Source: Undaria pinnatifida (lineage: Eukaryota; Sar; Phaeophyceae; Laminariales; Alariaceae). Taken from it: a stretch of 64,000 nucleotides of DNA. The stretch is taken from the NCBI GenBank assembly GCA_012845835.1, contig JABAKD010000020.1:14250268-14314267 (forward strand), written 5' to 3'. The translations under genes were made by a program, and so were the position numbers. Shown here piece after piece: positions 32,051-42,911 of the stretch (positions are counted from its first letter, which is position 1; every line of letters begins with the position of its first letter). Under the pieces are notes generated by a model that was not told the DNA's origin, made no database searches, and was given only the letters and a program-made list of their open reading frames with translations.

Positions 32051-33059
32051 AAAGTGTAGTGGGTTGTGCTGAAATGCCAACCAAATACGTTTTCGAGTTC
32101 GTTAATTAATTATCACCCACTTCGTAAGAGGGATCTCCGGAGCTTTCCCCTCTCCACGTACTACAGTCAGTAGTACTCAGGAGAACACTAACAGCTCTTC
32201 GAGGCCGCCATGAAAAAAGCGACGCCGGGAAAAAAAATAGTTTCAAATTTGAAAATGATGCCAATTTGAAATGGCATGGACAATGGCCACATAGAAGCGA
32301 GCACAGCGGGATAGTTCGCTGCGAATCAACCGCATTCGTTCATGCCTACAGCAGAGGCTGCCTGGAGTGTCAGCGGCCGTGCTAAAGCCAGGGCCAAAGG
32401 CCGAAGAGACGGCTCTACCTGCTTGGTTTTGTCTCGAAATTCTGTTACGTGAAAGTATCATGATTTGGGAGTTATTTTGTCACGAAACGTCTTGCCGTCG
32501 GTAATTTGTGTCACGAAGTTGTTGGATATCGTCGGTAAGTTGTGTCACGTTTTAGGTGAACCCACACTAAAAAATTGAATTTCCAGCTGGCAAAACGAGC
32601 AGAAACAAAAGCAATAAAATGCCGAGCAAGAAACCAAACGAACTAGTAAAAAAGTACAGCAAGGAAACTAACGCTCGAGAGTATGCCACCGCAAAATTCC
32701 AAACATTATCACGTACCGTTTGGAAATGATGCCAATTTTGTAAATCATTCAGGCGTTGCAGCCATTAAGATTCAACCAATTTTCCAAAATTCCTCCTCGA
32801 CACTCGCTCGTCTCGCTCGGCACCCGTCCGCGTTCACGTCGATGTGCGGAACGGACACGGCAGGGCGAGGGGCGTTGGAGCCGCCCCCCGAAGGCGGCGC
32901 TCGAACCAGGCCATATTCGACCGAGAATTCCAGTTCCGCGAATCGCATGCTTAGGCCGAGACAAAAAACTCCTGACCAAAGTCCATGACACCAAGGAATG
33001 ACTCGATATTCAAGGAATGATTTTATATATATATTTATATATGTATAATGTATATCGAA
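32051..33059. other. No gene recognised
   Basis: Only short open frames. A segment with GAAAATGATGCCAATTT near 32252 recurs as GGAAATGATGCCAATTT near 32722. Confidence 0.4.
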
Positions 33060-34345
33060 TACATAATTATAGTTTCCGCGCACATATTGAAATGTCCCGC
33101 CCCCCGCCCCCACCCCCAGTCCCCCGATCCCCCCCCTTCCGCCTAGTTTGTCCAAACGCCCCACTCACAATCGAAATCGGCCAGAGTAATAAACACCTAT
33201 ACGCAGTTGATATCACGTCATTATCTTTCTGACCATCCATGACGTAGTTTTCAATTCTTCCCCCCCCCCCCCCCCCCCCTCCTTCAACGCCCCCTCCTTT
33301 CCAACCACCCGCACGATCGCCTAAACCTGCTAAAATATCTCCCCCCCCCCCCCCCCCCCCCCCCTCTCGTTCTCCCTTACTCAAACGCCCCACCAAATAT
33401 CGAAATCCGCCAGATTAATAAACACTTTACGCACAGGATATCACCTCATTATCTTTCAAGAGCCATCCATGCCGCTGCTTTCCCCCCCCCCCCCGCCCCG
33501 AACGCCCCCTTCTTACCCATCACCCGCACCATCGCCTAGACCTAGCACCACACGTATAACAAACCCCTCACCTAAAACCCTTCCTTCCCCCCCCCCCCCC
33601 CCCCCCCTTCCCCCCCCCCCCCCCACCTCCCCCCCCCCCTTCCCCCCCCCCCTCCCCCCCCCCAACCCATCCCAACCCCACCCCCTCGAACACTCCACCC
33701 TCTCTCTACTCACTGATTGTACGACTTACCCCAGGATATACATGATAAACTGATACATTATTTCCAAAACCATCACATTTATCCCCTCAAAATAATGTAT
33801 AGTTTCCACGCACATATTGAGCTGCCCCACACGCCCCCCCCCCGCCAACCCCCCCCCCCCCCCCCCCCCGATAATAAACTGGTGCCAAAACCGTCAGATT
33901 TATCCCCTTGAAAGGATTTATAGCTTACATGCACAAATTGTCCCCCCCCCTCCCCCCCCCACCCCCCCCCCCACCCCCCTCCAAACCCGCTAGCTTTTGA
34001 TCAAAACCAGGCCCCCACGTCCTTCAAAACTCCGCCCCGCCCCCTCACCGGTTATTCGACTTACAAGATTCACTTGATAAAAGGATACATTTCCCTCCAC
34101 AGCTGTCAGATTTTGTCCCCCTCAGAAACGGGTTTTATAGTTTCCGCGCACAGACTGACTAAAATCACCCTGTTGACCCTGATAGCTACACTGTAGTTGT
34201 AAGGGCAGTCGCCGACCTATATCCTTAATGAGGACACACAACTCGTAATGCGCGCGATCGGAGTATCACACACAGCTTGCAAAGATGAGTTTCGACGAAA
34301 TCTTCGATCTCACAGCTGGAGTGTATTTTCATTTTTTATAATAAC
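33060..34345. repeat. Poly-C-rich dispersed repeat family, copy A
   Basis: The module contains TAGTTTCCGCGCACATATTG, long C runs, CAAACGCCCCAC, CGAAATCGGCCAGAGTAATA, ATCACGTCATTATCTTTC and CAACGCCCCCTCC. It repeats two to three times here. It ends with CGCGCGATCGGAGTATCACA, AAAGATGAGTTTCGACGAAA and TCACAGCTGGAGTGTATTTT. Related copies lie at 36.18-37.47 kb and 57.06-57.87 kb. C homopolymers of 15-25 bases are frequent and may be misassembled. No coding capacity is seen. Confidence 0.8.
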
Positions 34346-35090
34346 CTTGGGGACCGCGACCCAGAGCGATACCTCGACTTCAAAATTCGTGCGCAGTTTG
34401 ACCCCTAAGCATCCGTAAAGTGGGACGGATAACGACGTCAAACAACAAGCGCAGAACAGAACGAAGACAGACTAAATAGAAGACGAAAGCGTGGAGCAAC
34501 ACAACAAGGGACCTGCTGTTTTCGTGCAAAAACTACAACCCCTACCGTGGGATGACTCATTCATGTTAGGTTACCGTCCGCAAATCGGAAAAGAGGACAA
34601 ACTACGTAACAGAGAACCTGCTACATACAGCAGTACAGCCGCAGTTGTGAACAACACGATGGCGATCAGCTTTACGTCGCAGCAGAGCGAGGTTCGTAGG
34701 GATGACCAATGCCGCTGCTGTTGTTGCGAGTGATGCTGTTTGTACTCCTATTGCTGTGCCGCCGTCGCTAATGCTCCTGGTGGTGCATTGCCTTTTCAAC
34801 AGAATCCATTCCAACGGGACGAGTAGCATGTAATTGGAGCCTGCAGACACAGGAATATATAGGCGGCACAAATAAAGAAACGCCAGAAAAGCCTGTGTCC
34901 AAGTTGACGACAGACATAAATACCCCGGGCGTCTCTTGCGACTGCTTGTATAATCCGTACAGCAGCAGTAGACCATAGTAGCACCTGTACGCGTTGTATC
35001 TTGCATGTGATGAGATAACATGGATTGATTGCACTGATAGCTATTCCCACTACCGGTGACTAAGAACATCACGTGGCCGACCGTGTGAGC
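34346..35090. other. No gene recognised
   Basis: A 156-codon minus frame at 34602-35072 has Cys-rich, low-information content and is not called. Confidence 0.35.
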
Positions 35091-35429
35091 TCACCTCCAG
35101 GCCTGCTGGGCCATGTAGACCACAGACGCTCCTTGCCTCGATGTCGGATAATCTGCCAAGGATATGGAAATCAAGCACACTCCGTGTTGAAGACTGCGCA
35201 CATCCTCATTGGTCTTAGCGCGTTTGTTCCCCGACAGCTGCTTGACTCTATCCTGCAGATAACGAAGTTTGATGTCAAGCTCACGTCTGGCACTTTTAGC
35301 CTCCATCGATAAAGCAAAAAAGACGCTTGCTCCAGCCTCGGCTCTCAATATGCGTGCAGGCGCATTTTTGGCGGCGCACTCCATCTGTGCATTACTCTGC
35401 GTGGGCTTTGCGTCGCGCGCGGGTCTCAC
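35091..35429 (-). CDS. Possible coiled-coil exon, unrecognised
   Basis: A minus frame includes the helical heptad-like stretch MEAKSARRELDIKLRYLQDR followed by VKQLSGNKRAK. A second minus frame, 35392-35619, overlaps its start and would need a frame change to join. No family is recognised and splice sites are not convincing. It may be an exon remnant of a broken gene or chance. Confidence 0.25.
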   Translation of the reverse strand: MRPARDAKPTQSNAQMECAAKNAPARILRAEAGASVFFALSMEAKSARRELDIKLRYLQDRVKQLSGNKRAKTNEDVRSLQHGVCLISISLADYPTSRQGASVVYMAQQAWR

Positions 35430-36179
35430 GACAAGACTGGCGCATAGTCCAGTCCCTTCTGGCTACGATGCTGTCGGCTGTGAAGTGCACTATTGAAACC
35501 CTGGGATCTTTTACGGTGCAGGGAGCGGAGCCCCATCCAAGTCCTGGTAGCCATTCTTCACGATTGTTTACTGGTACTCTCACCGTAGCTTCTCCACCGA
35601 TACATTGACAGAAGTCCAACTTACAGATTTAACGATGCTTACTGGCAGCCATGTTACGTAGCTGTGTCCTCCCAGTGTTTTTTGTGTGGTTGTGGGAGGT
35701 TAATGCGATGTCTACACTACCAACTCATTACGTAAGGTATTCCGTACATACCGTCTGCATGATCGCCTCCCAACCTATGCCAAGCGAAGTATGACTAACG
35801 AAGTAACGTAATTGAGCGCGTGTACACTAAGCGTTCCTTTCAAAACAATAACGATTCGCATTTCTCCCTTTCATTCTCAATGGCGGTGACATTGCATGAC
35901 CACATCACCTCGCCTGTTGTATTTGGCAATATGTATCCCTTTCTTATAATTAGCGTTGTCAGAAAATAATGGTATCTACATGATTGTACCTATCGATTGA
36001 AATATTCTACCTTTCGATCAATGTACAATAACAAATTATGAAGCTTTCAACACGTTGCTTACTACACCTAAGAACTGGGTTGCATACTGCATGTAACATC
36101 AAACCTTCTAGAATAAAAAACATCACCAGGCGGGTGGTATAAAGGCGTGTCTTCTTGCTGCAACCGTCGCATTCGTCCC
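35430..36179. other. No gene recognised
   Basis: AT-rich DNA with no open frame of note. Confidence 0.4.
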
Positions 36180-37465
36180 CTTTAAGGGTTTATAGTTTCC
36201 GCGCACATATTGAAATGCTTGCCCCCGAACCCCCCCACCACGATCCCTCTTGTTCAAACGCCCCACCTGAAATCAAATCTACCAGAGTAGTGAACACTAC
36301 CAGCGAGCTGATATCATCTCATTATCCATCTAGCCGTCCATGCCGTATCTCCAACTCATCTTCGCCCCCCGCCCCCGAACCCCCCTTTTGTTCCCCGCCC
36401 GGTTCGTTCAAACGCCCCACTTATAATCGAAATCGGCCAAACTAATGAACACTTCTAAGCAATTGATATAACGTCATTATCTTTCTAGCCATCCATGACG
36501 TAGCTTTCATTCATCCCCCCTCCCCCCCTCTAACGCCCCCTCCTTCCCCACACCCCGCACGATCGCCTAGACCCAGCACCGCGCGCATAGCAAGCTCCTA
36601 CATATATGATTATTACGCGCGATCGGAGTATCACACACAATGTTGCCAAGATGAGTTTCGACCAAATCCTTGATCTCATAGCTGGAGTGTATTTTAATAT
36701 TACATGTGACCTAAACCTCTTGAAAACCCTCCCCCCCCACTTTTTTTTTTCTTCTTCTTTTCCTCGCTTACTCTTGCTTAAACGCCCCACCTAATACCGA
36801 AATTCGCCAGAGTAATAAACACTTCCACGCGCTGGATATAACGTCATTATCGTTTTAGAGCCGTCCATGCCGCTGCTGCAAATCCCACCCACCCCCCCTG
36901 CCCCCAACGCCCCCTCCTTCCCCACCACCCGCACCATCGCTTGGACCTAGCACCAGGCGTATAACAAACCCCTACACCTATGCGACCTAAAGCCTTCCCC
37001 CCCTCACCCCCCACATTCTCCCCTCCCTCCCCCACGAGAAGGCTTTATAGTTTCCATGCACAAATGGAGCTGCCCCACCTGTCCCTCCCCCCCTTCCCCC
37101 CCTCCCGCCCACCCTTTTGATCAAAATCAGGCCCCCACGTCCTTGAAAACTCCGCCCTCCCCTCACCGGTTATTCGACTTTCAGGATTCACTTGATAAAC
37201 TGATGCATTTCCTTCCACAGCTGCCAGATTTTGTTCCCCTCAAAAACGGGTTTTATAGTTTCCGCGCACAGACTGACTAACATCACCCTGTTGACCCTGC
37301 TAGCTACACTGTAGTTGCAAGGGGAGTCGCCGACCAATATCCTGAATGAAGACACACAACCCGTAATACGCGCGATCGGAGTATCACGCACAGCTTGCAA
37401 AGATGAGTTTCGACAAAATATTCGATCTCACAGCTGGAGTGTATTTCCATTTTTTATAATAATTA
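36180..37465. repeat. Poly-C-rich repeat family, copies B and C
   Basis: Copy B (36180-36720) and copy C (about 36720-37465) each end in the conserved module CGCGATCGGAGTATCAC...AAGATGAGTTTCGAC(C/A)AAAT...GCTGGAGTGTATTT. Copy C also contains TTCACTTGATAAACTGATGC, CAGATTTTGT(T/C)CCCCTC and ACATCACCCTGTTGACCCTG, all shared with 57.6-57.87 kb. Confidence 0.8.
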
Positions 37466-37522
37466 CCTGATTATCACTTGCCCCCACGCCGCATTTTTTT
37501 CAAGCGAGTTTGCAAGTCGTCT

Positions 37523-37629
37523 ATAAAGCTACGTCTCTACGAAGGCAAAGAAAGTGAGTACTCTCCGAGGACCTGCTCAGTTGGCAGACCTGCAGGGGGC
37601 ACTCTGTGTCCCCCACCTTCAACCTTACA
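37523..37629 (+). repeat. Fragment of the Ty3-like element 3' end
   Basis: AAGCTACGTCTCTACGAAGG, GTGAGTACTCTCCGAGGACC, TGCTCAGTTGGCAGACCTGC and CACTCTGTGTCCCCCACCTT match 30565-30670 and 53630-53739 up to the same terminal TTACA/TCACA. It looks like a solo-LTR fragment. Confidence 0.65.
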
Positions 37630-38175
37630 AATGACGTCGTCGGCAGGACATGTTTTTTTTGAGCCGTGGGTTCAAATCCCACGTCCACCATAATAAACTT
37701 TTTCAGACTTTCCTCATGTCGAACTTGAAAAATACTCTCCCCAGTATACCCAGGAAATGAAACGGCTCGGATAATGGACAGGTCCGCCCGTATATCCGGC
37801 CGACCTGCTACCTCGCCGTTTCAGGGAGAGTGTTATAAGGCTTAGTTTGGGTAAGCTATTGGTTCACTGTTAAGGAATTAGTATAGTGGGGTATTAGTCC
37901 GTTTGACCACTTGCAAAAGGTTAACCAATAGCTTACCCAAACTAAGCTTTATAGCACTCTCCCCCCCTTGAAACGGCGGGATAGCTGGCCGGCCGGATAT
38001 ACGGGCGGACCTGTCAATGTATCCACGCCGTTTCATTTCCTGGGGTACCAGGGAGAGTATTTTTCAAGTTCGACATGGGGAAAATCTGAAAAGTTTATTA
38101 TTGTGGATGGTGGGGATCGAACCCACGACCCAAAAACCCATGGTATGTCGACGACGCCATTTGTTGAGGAATTAG
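37630..38175. repeat. Foldback family as an inverted pair, with tRNA-like segments at both outer ends
   Basis: Left arm (about 37695-37860) and right arm (about 37918-38098) are reverse complements of each other over ~170 bp, including GTCGAACTTGAAAAATACTC, GGACAGGTCCGCCCGTATAT and GGCTTAGTTTGGGTAAGCTA. Outside the left arm, 37632-37690 reads GACGTCGTCGGCAGGACATG then GTGGGTTCAAATCCCAC and GTCCACCA, a tRNA T-arm and 3' end. The mirror version sits on the minus strand at about 38100-38160. The tRNA-like 5' halves do not pair with the acceptor strand, so no functional tRNA is called. Confidence 0.75.
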
Positions 38176-38187
38176 TGGGGTATTAGT

Positions 38188-38758
38188 CCGATTGATAGGG
38201 CTGGGTACTGGCGCGCAGCGCCAGTACAAGTTATACTGGCTGCGTCAGCAGGCAGTATACTGGATCCGGTCAGTATACTGGTGGCGCGGCGAAGCCGCGC
38301 GGTCGCGGCGCAGCCGCGACTATCGGCCTCCCCCGGCTGGTGAGGGGGCCTCGCCGGAGGCGCCCCCGGAGGGCCCCGCTGGAGGCGCCCCGCCGGAGGC
38401 GAATTTTTACGCGATTTGGCTTCACTAGAGCATAAAAATTGAGTGATTTTGGCTCATATGACAGAGGCACTTTTGTGGGGAAAACGGCACTAAAATTCGA
38501 GTTCAACGCCCAAATATGTACCGATTTTCAACATGGAGGATGTGTAGAATGTAGCACAAATCTTTAACTTTGCAACGTCCTCTCAGCAGGCAGCCTGAAG
38601 CTATGGGTTTCCGCTGGTTCTTGAGGCGTATATTGGGATCTTCGTCTATATGCGAATGTACTGGTGTACTGGCAGGTCGGTTTACCAGTATCAGGATACT
38701 GCCAGTACTAGTACTACTGGCAGTACGTACTGGTTCAGTACCCAGCCCTACCGATTGA
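38188..38758. mobile_element. hAT-like MITE, 555 bp, with perfect 8-bp target-site duplication
   Basis: The element spans 38196-38750. Its ends are TAGGGCTGGGTACTG and CAGTACCCAGCCCTA, exact 15-bp inverted repeats. It is flanked on both sides by CCGATTGA (38188-38195 and 38751-38758). Removing it restores an unbroken foldback-family sequence (TTAGTCCGATTGACCACTTG), so this is a clean nested insertion. The inside has GC-rich palindromes (GGCGCGGCGAAGCCGCGC) and repeated CAGTATACTGG and CTGCCAGTA motifs, and no transposase. The 8-bp duplication points to the hAT superfamily. Confidence 0.9.
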
Positions 38759-38870
38759 CCACTTGCAGAAGGTCAACCAATAGCTTACCCAAACTAAGCC
38801 TTATAACATTACCTTTTGCAAGTGGTCGAACGGACTAATATCCCACTAATTCCTTGACACAGATGCAAAT
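38759..38870. repeat. Right end of the foldback repeat interrupted by the MITE
   Basis: With 38160-38187 it makes a short element whose ends are inverted (GGAATTAGTGGGGTATTAGT and CTAATATCCCACTAATTCC). It contains CCAATAGCTTACCCAAACTA. Confidence 0.75.
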
Positions 38871-39120
38871 AAAATTAAAATCTGAAAAATGATCGAAATT
38901 CGATATGGCAAGTTCCTCGTTAATTCGGGCCCTAAGACCAAATAAGTCTGTTTTTACTTCTTTGTTGAATTCGATTTTTCATGCGTACCGGTATCAATTA
39001 TGATAATGCGTGCTTGGTGATTCATGTTTTGAACAATCAGATGCAAGTTAAATTAAATTCTAAAAACAAAAATCGAATTTCGATTTGGCAAGTTTCTCGT
39101 TAATTCGGGCCCTTATGCTT
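38866..39120. repeat. Diverged direct duplication, ~178-bp period
   Basis: CAGATGCAA(A/G)T...GGCAAGTT(C/T)CTCGTTAATTCGGGCCCT occurs at about 38863-38933 and 39041-39114. Confidence 0.7.
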
Positions 39121-39428
39121 AGGGCGAGAGGATGAAAGTCAGTGATTTTTGGTTCTGTGGCAGTTTGAAATTTTGGGCTTCTTGGAGAAGGCGGTGATTT
39201 TCAGGAGGGGATTTCTTTCCGCGGTCCAAGTCACGAAGAAGTGGAGTGTTTCTGTGTAACACATAACCGAAGACTAGCAGACGCCCACAGCAGTCGCAAG
39301 AGAGGAGCGACAGCAGAGGCGGCAAGAGGAGGAGTATAGCTCGCAACAGCAGCTGAAATCGTGATGTGTCGAAAGTAGTGAGGACGCGCTGTAGCAGACG
39401 CACAGAGGCGCGGGGGAGGAGTGTTGGG

Positions 39429-40592
39429 TTGTTGTTGTTGTTGTTGTTCTCACATTAACTCCCATAATCAAGTCCGTGGTCACAGGACAGGCTCCAGTCA
39501 CTCTGGAGCTGAGGAATACCCTAGGGAAAAACGCAAACAACCCAAGGTGGTACACGCATATATCACAGCTGACGCAATTCATGCCTCCACCAGAAACATA
39601 TAAAAGTGAAATCGGGAGTCAGTCTACGATGTTCCAGGTCTACACCGGCGCATACGTCTCACTACTCGCGCCTGGAGGAACCGACCATACCGCTTGCCAC
39701 CCAAGAAAGACTACCACGTGTATATTACACGTAGTATCTATCACTACGCATACGCACGACAGACGCAAGTCGATTGGAAAAAAGAAACAAAGAACAAATA
39801 AGAAGAGAAAGGAAAGGGAAGAAAAGAAAAGAGAAGAAAGCGAAAAAAGAAAACCAAGAAGGAAAGGAAAGAAAAGAAAAGACAAGAAAAACAAGAAGAG
39901 GCAAGACAAGAAGAGGAAGCAAGGAAAGGAAAAGAGAAGAAAAAATGTCATACCAGCAGACCCTAGAAACTGACTAAAGACAGCATTGGGCTCATAGAGG
40001 GTATCAAGTGCATCATCAAATGGCACTGGGGAGGGAACGCAATATATATGGCGAAGAAGTTAAGGCAGTCTTACGCTATCTTGTGACGGCCATTGGAAGG
40101 CCCACAACTTTCAAGACGATGATGGCCAAACCCAGACTTCAGTCTTTTGGGCATGACGTCGTCCCCCCCCCCCCCCTCCCCCTTCCCCCTCCCCCCGGCC
40201 GCTTAGAGATGCCGACAGTGGATGGCGCTGCCGCAGCCTTTGCGCGTCGCTCTGCAGCTTTGCGTCTCTCCGTTTCATGCCAATTCCGCATGAACAACTC
40301 GGCTCCCTCCTCTACTCGTCGAAACCATCTGCCAGCCTTCTGAGCAGCCTTTCGCCACCCTTCGAATTTCATTCCGAGGACCGGCATATCCTCCTTCAGA
40401 TGAGCCATCCAGTCTTTCTCTTGCCTACCTGAGTAGCCCTTACCCCCAACAAGCTCCCCAAACATCACCCTCTGTGGCAGACGCTCCTCCCCCATGCGTG
40501 CTACGAATCCCGCAAACAATATCCTCAGTTTGCGCACTGTCGCCTCTATGCTCTCGGAAGCTGTCTTGGCAAGCGCGTCAGCGTACGATAGG
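39429..40592 (-). mobile_element. LINE fragment, minus strand: C-terminal coding end, 3' UTR and (CAA)n tail
   Basis: From 40592 down, the minus strand reads LSYADALAKTASESIEATVR, then RILFAGFVARMGEERLPQRV and [20 protein letters not shown]. This is about 80% identical by eye to the LINE at 55.2-55.6 kb. The coding part ends near 40190 at a ~35-bp C/T-rich tract. The 3' UTR includes a ~180-bp purine tract on the + strand (39770-39950). The element ends in TTGTTGTTGTTGTTG on the + strand at 39429-39447, which is (CAA)n in element orientation. It is a typical 5'-truncated LINE insertion. It is more intact in its coding end than its relative, since the WFRRVEEGAELF join has no stop. Confidence 0.85.
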
Positions 40593-42911
40593 GTGGGTAT
40601 ACGAGCGCAGCCTCAAAGCTTCGTACAGGAGTGTTGCATTTGGAAGGAAGGCAGAGCTCTGTGGGGTGTAGTCGAGAGAAGGAGCCCTGCAACCCCTCCT
40701 CAACAGCACCAATGTAGTGTTGGGTTGGCACGTCAGCCGAAGAGTGCTAGGATGCAAGCATCAGTGAAGGGGGGGGGCGACGCACCCCCCCCCCCCCCCC
40801 GAACTTCCCCCTTCCGAGCCGTCGTCAGCGTGCGTTGCAAAATGCCTCACTAGTGTTAGGTTTACACGGCGGCCGAACGACAATGACAGTTTAGGGGAGG
40901 GGCGACGCGCCCCCCCCCCCCCCGAGCCGTCGTCAGTGTGCGTTCGAATGCTGCCGACAATGTGCGTTGGAAGCCCCCCCCCCCGAAAACGTGCGTTGGA
41001 AATATATTGTAAAAAAAAGAAAAAATACACTATAGCTGTGAGATCGACCAAAAAGGTTTTTGATCAAAACTCCGCTTTGCAAAGTGCGTGTGATTCTTTG
41101 ATCGCGCGTGTCACGGGGTGTGTATACCCTCGTGAACGATACAATATTCGTATGTAGTGGAATTCTAACAAACTGTTTGCCGACCATGAGCAAGACCATG
41201 AACATCGATTTTTGTACTTGATGTTTCCGAAACTCTTGCAGGAGGATGGTCGCCAACGCATCTGGTCGCTCAAACGTTGTAGATTGGGCGATCTGATAGA
41301 TAGATAGTCGATATATTTGATACGAACCCGTGTCACAGTCGATGCGAAACCATGTCATGGTTGGTCTGAAACCGGGTGATAGTAGTAGATGTCACAGTCA
41401 CGTCAAAGCCATCATCATATATAGACGAGAATATAAGTGACAAGCGATGCTCCTGAGGGAGCATCTCGTCGCCCATCGTCACTGTTCCGTATCGTATGAA
41501 TTGTCTGCCTCGTACCTAAGCCGTGGGCCAACGGACAGCCGGATGAATAAAGGACCACGAACCATGAGGAGACCGCTACCCAGCGCCGTCTACCTCTGTG
41601 TGCCCTGGGGGGCATCCTATCTCACATGGCGTTGTCGAGAGGACTTGATGGCTGCCTCACCCTTTAGGCACCCACAAAACACGATCAAAACAATTGGGAG
41701 GTGCTGTGTTATCAGCGGTGTAGTCTGAGCACGCAGCAGGACGCGTCGTAGCATGCTGCACACGTGCCGTAACACCCCTTGGATTGCATCGTGGAACGTA
41801 AACTATCCACTCCCTAAGCCAGCCAGGAGCCCGATTTGTTTCGTGTGGTCGATACTGTAATCGTCAGATTATTTGGTCAATTTTTCCCTCTAAAGCCTCA
41901 CAAGAAGGTAAAGTGCGTTGTATACCTACAATCTACTGCTCCTTTTTGGTTCGACGTCTCCGGGCTGGAATGCATTTTTGATAAAAGTATTAAACACATG
42001 ATACTACCACGTATTGCATTTGCAACAGCATTTTGCCGATACCCTTTTACGATGTCCGCCTTGATCCATCGCACTCTATTCTTGCGCAGACACGCCGTTT
42101 CCTGGAACAGCTTTGGTCTCTCAGGAGTTTTCAATAGGTTACCCGTCGGTTCATCACGCCTCGCAAGATCTCCTATACAGAGAACCGGCAGCGACTGGAA
42201 CGGTCGGCGTTCGTGCCTGCTTCGACGCCACCAAACCTTCGCCTGAGGGAAGAACTGTGAGAAACTTGGACAAATCGGTATCGCCAAGTGTATGTGACGT
42301 TGGACAAGGTTTGCTGCGACGGTGGCAGTGCAAGATACTGTTTTCCTCAGCAGTCTTGCACTGGGTGGGTATCATTTCGTAGACCACATATGCAAATAGT
42401 TTGGCGAGCATGTGCGTGAGGTGCGCGCGTCGTTGCCGGAGACGCTGTCCGCAGCATATGTGCACGGTAGGTCGGCCATGCCCAACAAATGCGGTACTCA
42501 GGTTCGAAGCAACTGTCGTTTGGTTCGAGGGTATGCTATTATCATTACTACATTCGCCATTTTGAAGGGCAGACGGCGAAACGACTAAAGAGAATGAGTA
42601 ACGTTCGTCTGAGCTAGTAACCGAGCCTCATCCATTGCGTGGCGTAGTGGCGCTCTAGCGTCCAGACATACCGTATGGGCAGTCGGCACTTGCTCAGTAC
42701 CATGTTTGATGCAATTGATTCGCATGTAGCATTGCAAGCTGAGCACTTTCCGTAGGTCATTTTCCGAACCGCATTCCCCGGCAAAGGTGCTGCATGAGTC
42801 ATATAAGAACCAATCAATGTTTCTCCTCCTCCTGCCTGCGTTTGTGTTGAATTGTCCACCACCACCAACTCCAGATATCGCTCGCTACCCTCCGCAAGGC
42901 CACCGTCGAGG
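40593..42911. other. No gene recognised; C-rich mini-repeats at 40765-41000
   Basis: GCGTGCGTTG(C/G)AAA and GTGTGCGTTCGAA-type phrases recur four times at 40818-41003 among C runs. 41030-41130 (CTGTGAGATCGACC, TTTGATCAAAACTC, GATCGCGCGTGTCA) is a diverged reverse-strand relative of the conserved end of the poly-C repeat family. ORFs over 41836-42465 on both strands overlap each other and match nothing I know. Confidence 0.4.

Noticed and set aside
37632-37690. Functional tRNA gene
   Set aside because: T-arm and CCA-like end are good, but the 5' acceptor strand does not pair and the same segment occurs in repeats at 16.5 and 38.1 kb.
39770-39950. Lys/Glu/Arg-rich 165-codon frame
   Set aside because: Translation of the purine tract in the minus-strand LINE 3' UTR.
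41836-42465. Overlapping 103-136-codon frames on both strands
   Set aside because: No strand or frame gives recognisable domains or credible splice sites.
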